From Bacteroidota bacterium (GTDB lineage Bacteria > Bacteroidota > Bacteroidia > Chitinophagales > UBA10324), in the NCBI GenBank assembly GCA_003455275.1, contig DMRR01000077.1, forward strand, positions 1-22,912: a stretch of DNA of 22,912 bases, read 5' to 3'. The notes beneath the pieces are model-generated. The model saw nothing but the letters and a program-made list of their open reading frames with translations. It searched no databases and had not been told where the DNA came from. The translations under genes were made by a program, and so were the position numbers. The stretch's first letter is position 1, and each line of letters starts with the position of its first letter. Positions 20,793-22,912 of this stretch are shown in pieces.

Positions 20793-22912
20793 TCAGTTTT
20801 TTTGTTTAAGAATAACTTTTACAATTGAATCGTTCACTTCAACCGGTTGCCCATCGTTTATTTCATCAACAAGGTGCAACTCGTCGGCTAAAATTTCGGC
20901 GCAAATATATTTTTTAAAGTGAATTACGGTAGAGTTGATAAAATCTTGTTTTTCAATGGAAAGCATGACTCTATCTGTAACCTGAAAACCGCTTTCTTTT
21001 CTCAATTTTTGCAGTTTATTGACCAATTCACGGGCGTTGCCTTCTTCTAAAAGTTCGGGGGTTATGGTTACATCGAGTGCAACGGTGAGGTCGGCTTTAT
21101 TGGCTACTTGCCAACCTGGTATGTCCTCTGAAATGATTTCAACTTCTTCCAAAAGCACTTCAACCGATTCGTTTTCAATGCTGATTTGTGTTGACTTGTT
21201 CCTTTCGAGTTCGGCGATTTGTTTTTGGCTGAAGGAAGCAATGACATCAGCGGCGGCTTTCATTTTCTTTCCAAGTTTCTGACCGAGCAGTTTGAAATTG
21301 GCTTTCGCTTTTTTCTTAATCACGCCTTCGGTTTCGGTAATGAATTCAATTTCCTTAATGTTTACTTCCGAAAGAATTAAATCCTGAATTGCTGCAACCT
21401 GCTTTTGAAAGTTTTCATTCAAAACAGGAATCATGATTTTGTTGAGCGGCTGACGAACTTTGATGTTGACTTTTTTCCGTAGTGAAAGAACGAGCGAAGA
21501 AATATCCTGCGCCAACTGCATTCTTTCTTCCAAAGATTTATCAATTGCACTTTCATCAATCTTCATCCATTCTGAAAGATGAACTGATTCTGTTTTTTCT
21601 TTTCCGGAAACAGAATTTAAGTCGGTAAATAATCTTTCCGCAAAAAACGGAGAGATGGGCGCCATCAATTTGGAAATAGTAACGAGGCAGGTGTAAAGTG
21701 TTTGATATGCCGCAATCTTATCTTCAGTGTAATCACCTTTCCAGAATCTTCTTCTGCAGAGGCGCACATACCAGTTGCTCAAGTGTTCGTCAGTAAAATC
21801 CTGTATGGCGCGCGCTGCTTGCGTGGGTTCGTAATCATCAAAACTCTGCTGCACTGTTTTTACCAATGAGTTGAGCAATGAAATTATCCAGCGGTCAATT
21901 TCAGGCCTTTTGCTTAAAGGAATTTCTTCTTCCCTGAAAGTGAAATTATCAATGTTGGCGTAGAGCGCGAAAAAGTTGTAAGTATTGTAAAGTGTTCCGA
22001 AGAATTTGCGTTTCACTTCGTTGATGCCTTCGATGTCGAACTTTAGGTTGTCCCACGGTTGCGAGTTCGAGAGCATGTACCAGCGAGTTGCATCAGCGCC
22101 ATGTTTATCTAAAGTTTCAAACGGATTGACTGTGTTGCCAAGGCGCTTGCTCATTTTGTTTCCGTTCTTGTCGAGCACGAGTCCGTTGCTCACTACATTT
22201 TTATATGCAACAGAATCGAACAGCAATGTTCCGAGAGCATGAAGCGTAAAAAACCATCCGCGGGTTTGGTCAACACCTTCGGCTATATAATCTGCAGGAA
22301 AACTTTTTTCAAATTGTTCTTTATTCTCGAATGGAAAATGTTGTTGCGCGAAAGGCATTGCACCACTATCGAACCATACATCAACAAGGTCTGCAACTCG
22401 CGTGAGTTTTTTTCCGGTAGAAGAAACAAACCAAATGCGGTCAATGTGTGGGCGATGTAAATCTTTCAATTCAGGTTCGAGTGCGGCTGCGCTGTAAGTG
22501 ATTCCGAATTTTTTTGCATTCGCTTCTGACTCCAGAATTTTTTCTTTCAACTCTGCTTGAGAGCCAATGCACATTTGTTCGGTTTTATCTTCACTCATCC
22601 AGATTGGTAATGGCGTTCCCCAAAAACGAGAGCGCGATAAATTCCAGTCCTGCAAATTCTCCAGCCAATTACCAAAGCGACCGCTGCCTGTTGATTCTGG
22701 TTTCCAGTTGATAGTGTTGTTAAGTTCTACCATGCGAGCTTTTGCTGCAGTGGTTTTGATGAACCACGAATCGAGCGGATAATAAATCACGGGTTTGTCG
22801 GTGCGCCAGCAGTGCGGATAGTTGTGCTCGTATTTCTCAACCTTGAATGCCTTGTTCTCCTTCTTCAGCTTGATGCTGATGAGTACATCGGGCGATTCGT
22901 AGTTGGGGTCAT
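20793..22912 (-). CDS. ileS: Isoleucine--tRNA ligase, 5' end outside the window
   Basis: This is the C-terminal ~706 codons of a class I synthetase that charges tRNA-Ile. The frame stays open to the window edge (visible sequence begins DPNYESPDVLISIKLKK), so the GTG at 22790 is an internal Val codon, not the start. YPHCWRTDKPVIYYPLDSWF and GNWLENLQDWNLSRSRFWGTPLPIW belong to the catalytic/editing region. KMSKRLGN, the second ATP signature, is at 22134-22157. The anticodon-binding domain follows. GNWLENLQDWNLSRSRFWG and QMCIGSQAELKE resemble the eukaryote-like (type 2) IleRS, and no C-terminal zinc ribbon is present. The HIGH motif lies outside the window. It is the first visible gene of ileS-dksA-like-lspA. 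Confidence 0.95.
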   Translation of the reverse strand, partial: DPNYESPDVLISIKLKKENKAFKVEKYEHNYPHCWRTDKPVIYYPLDSWFIKTTAAKARMVELNNTINWKPESTGSGRFGNWLENLQDWNLSRSRFWGTPLPIWMSEDKTEQMCIGSQAELKEKILESEANAKKFGITYSAAALEPELKDLHRPHIDRIWFVSSTGKKLTRVADLVDVWFDSGAMPFAQQHFPFENKEQFEKSFPADYIAEGVDQTRGWFFTLHALGTLLFDSVAYKNVVSNGLVLDKNGNKMSKRLGNTVNPFETLDKHGADATRWYMLSNSQPWDNLKFDIEGINEVKRKFFGTLYNTYNFFALYANIDNFTFREEEIPLSKRPEIDRWIISLLNSLVKTVQQSFDDYEPTQAARAIQDFTDEHLSNWYVRLCRRRFWKGDYTEDKIAAYQTLYTCLVTISKLMAPISPFFAERLFTDLNSVSGKEKTESVHLSEWMKIDESAIDKSLEERMQLAQDISSLVLSLRKKVNIKVRQPLNKIMIPVLNENFQKQVAAIQDLILSEVNIKEIEFITETEGVIKKKAKANFKLLGQKLGKKMKAAADVIASFSQKQIAELERNKSTQISIENESVEVLLEEVEIISEDIPGWQVANKADLTVALDVTITPELLEEGNARELVNKLQKLRKESGFQVTDRVMLSIEKQDFINSTVIHFKKYICAEILADELHLVDEINDGQPVEVNDSIVKVILKQKN

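Noticed and set aside
20377..20922. Long plus-strand ORF (181 codons) opposite the DksA-like gene
   Set aside because: It is the antisense shadow of the Lys/Pro/Ala-rich tail, giving a Phe/Gly/Ala-rich protein with no family features.
22788..22790. GTG at 22790 as the start of ileS
   Set aside because: The upstream frame is open and encodes YPHCWRTDKP, a conserved IleRS segment, so this GTG is an internal codon.
1..22912. CRISPR array, tRNA or rRNA genes, transposase or phage genes
   Set aside because: None were seen: no regularly spaced repeats, no cloverleaf-like sequence with CCA-end context, and no integrase or transposase motifs in any reading frame examined.

Overview
The window looks like chromosomal DNA from a member of the Bacteroidota. 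The evidence is a protein with a type IX secretion (Por) C-terminal sorting domain, a DUF5606-type protein, a bacterial GH3 protein, a DksA-like protein without its zinc cysteines, an LspA with an inserted loop, and repeated upstream boxes of the form TAnnTT(T/C)G, the -7 element of the Bacteroidota primary sigma factor. Strong Shine-Dalgarno sequences are mostly absent. Genus-level placement is not possible by eye. No rRNA, tRNA, CRISPR array, integrase or transposase was seen. No stretch longer than 300 bases lacks a gene; the longest intergenic stretch is 14047-14301.

Layout. Bases 13-1125 (+) hold a CvpA-family membrane protein and a chorismate-using glutamine amidotransferase, joined stop-to-start. 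Bases 1128-3029 (-) encode a TMTC-like multi-pass membrane protein with C-terminal TPRs. A compact divergent promoter region separates it from DUF5606 (3094-3540, +) and the rpmH-rnpA-yidD group (3630-4432, +). The 55-codon rpmH is easily missed because it is so short. Bases 9708-4478 (-) form a tightly packed five-gene operon: GH3 acyl-acid-amido synthetase, LysE-type exporter, HAD-like protein, GT-C-like membrane protein and OafA-type acyltransferase. Two of these genes begin with TTG. An MsbA-like ABC exporter (9787-11610, +) diverges from it and meets a T9SS cargo protein (11686-12696, -) across a bidirectional terminator. An NhaD-type antiporter (12781-14046, -) is followed by a repeat-rich 255-bp intergenic region. 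Next come a CstB-like persulfide dioxygenase/rhodanese fusion (14302-15696, +), a Pif1/RecD-like helicase with a C-terminal HTH (15737-17980, +) and serS (18033-19310, +). The right end carries ileS-dksA-like-lspA on the minus strand (22912-19315), with ileS running off the window edge.

How the genes work together. Most content is housekeeping: translation (rpmH, serS, ileS), RNA processing (rnpA), membrane and lipoprotein biogenesis (yidD, lspA, MsbA-like), folate or tryptophan precursor supply, ion homeostasis and sulfide detoxification. The least understood part is the GH3/LysE/HAD/GT-C/acyltransferase operon. Its gene content suggests making, exporting or attaching an acylated small molecule or envelope glycan, but the substrate cannot be read from sequence. 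I see no clear new defence or mobile system. The best leads are that operon, the DksA-like protein with a histone-H1-like tail, the TMTC-like protein, a palindrome over the serS -7 box, and the repeat cluster at 14123-14264.
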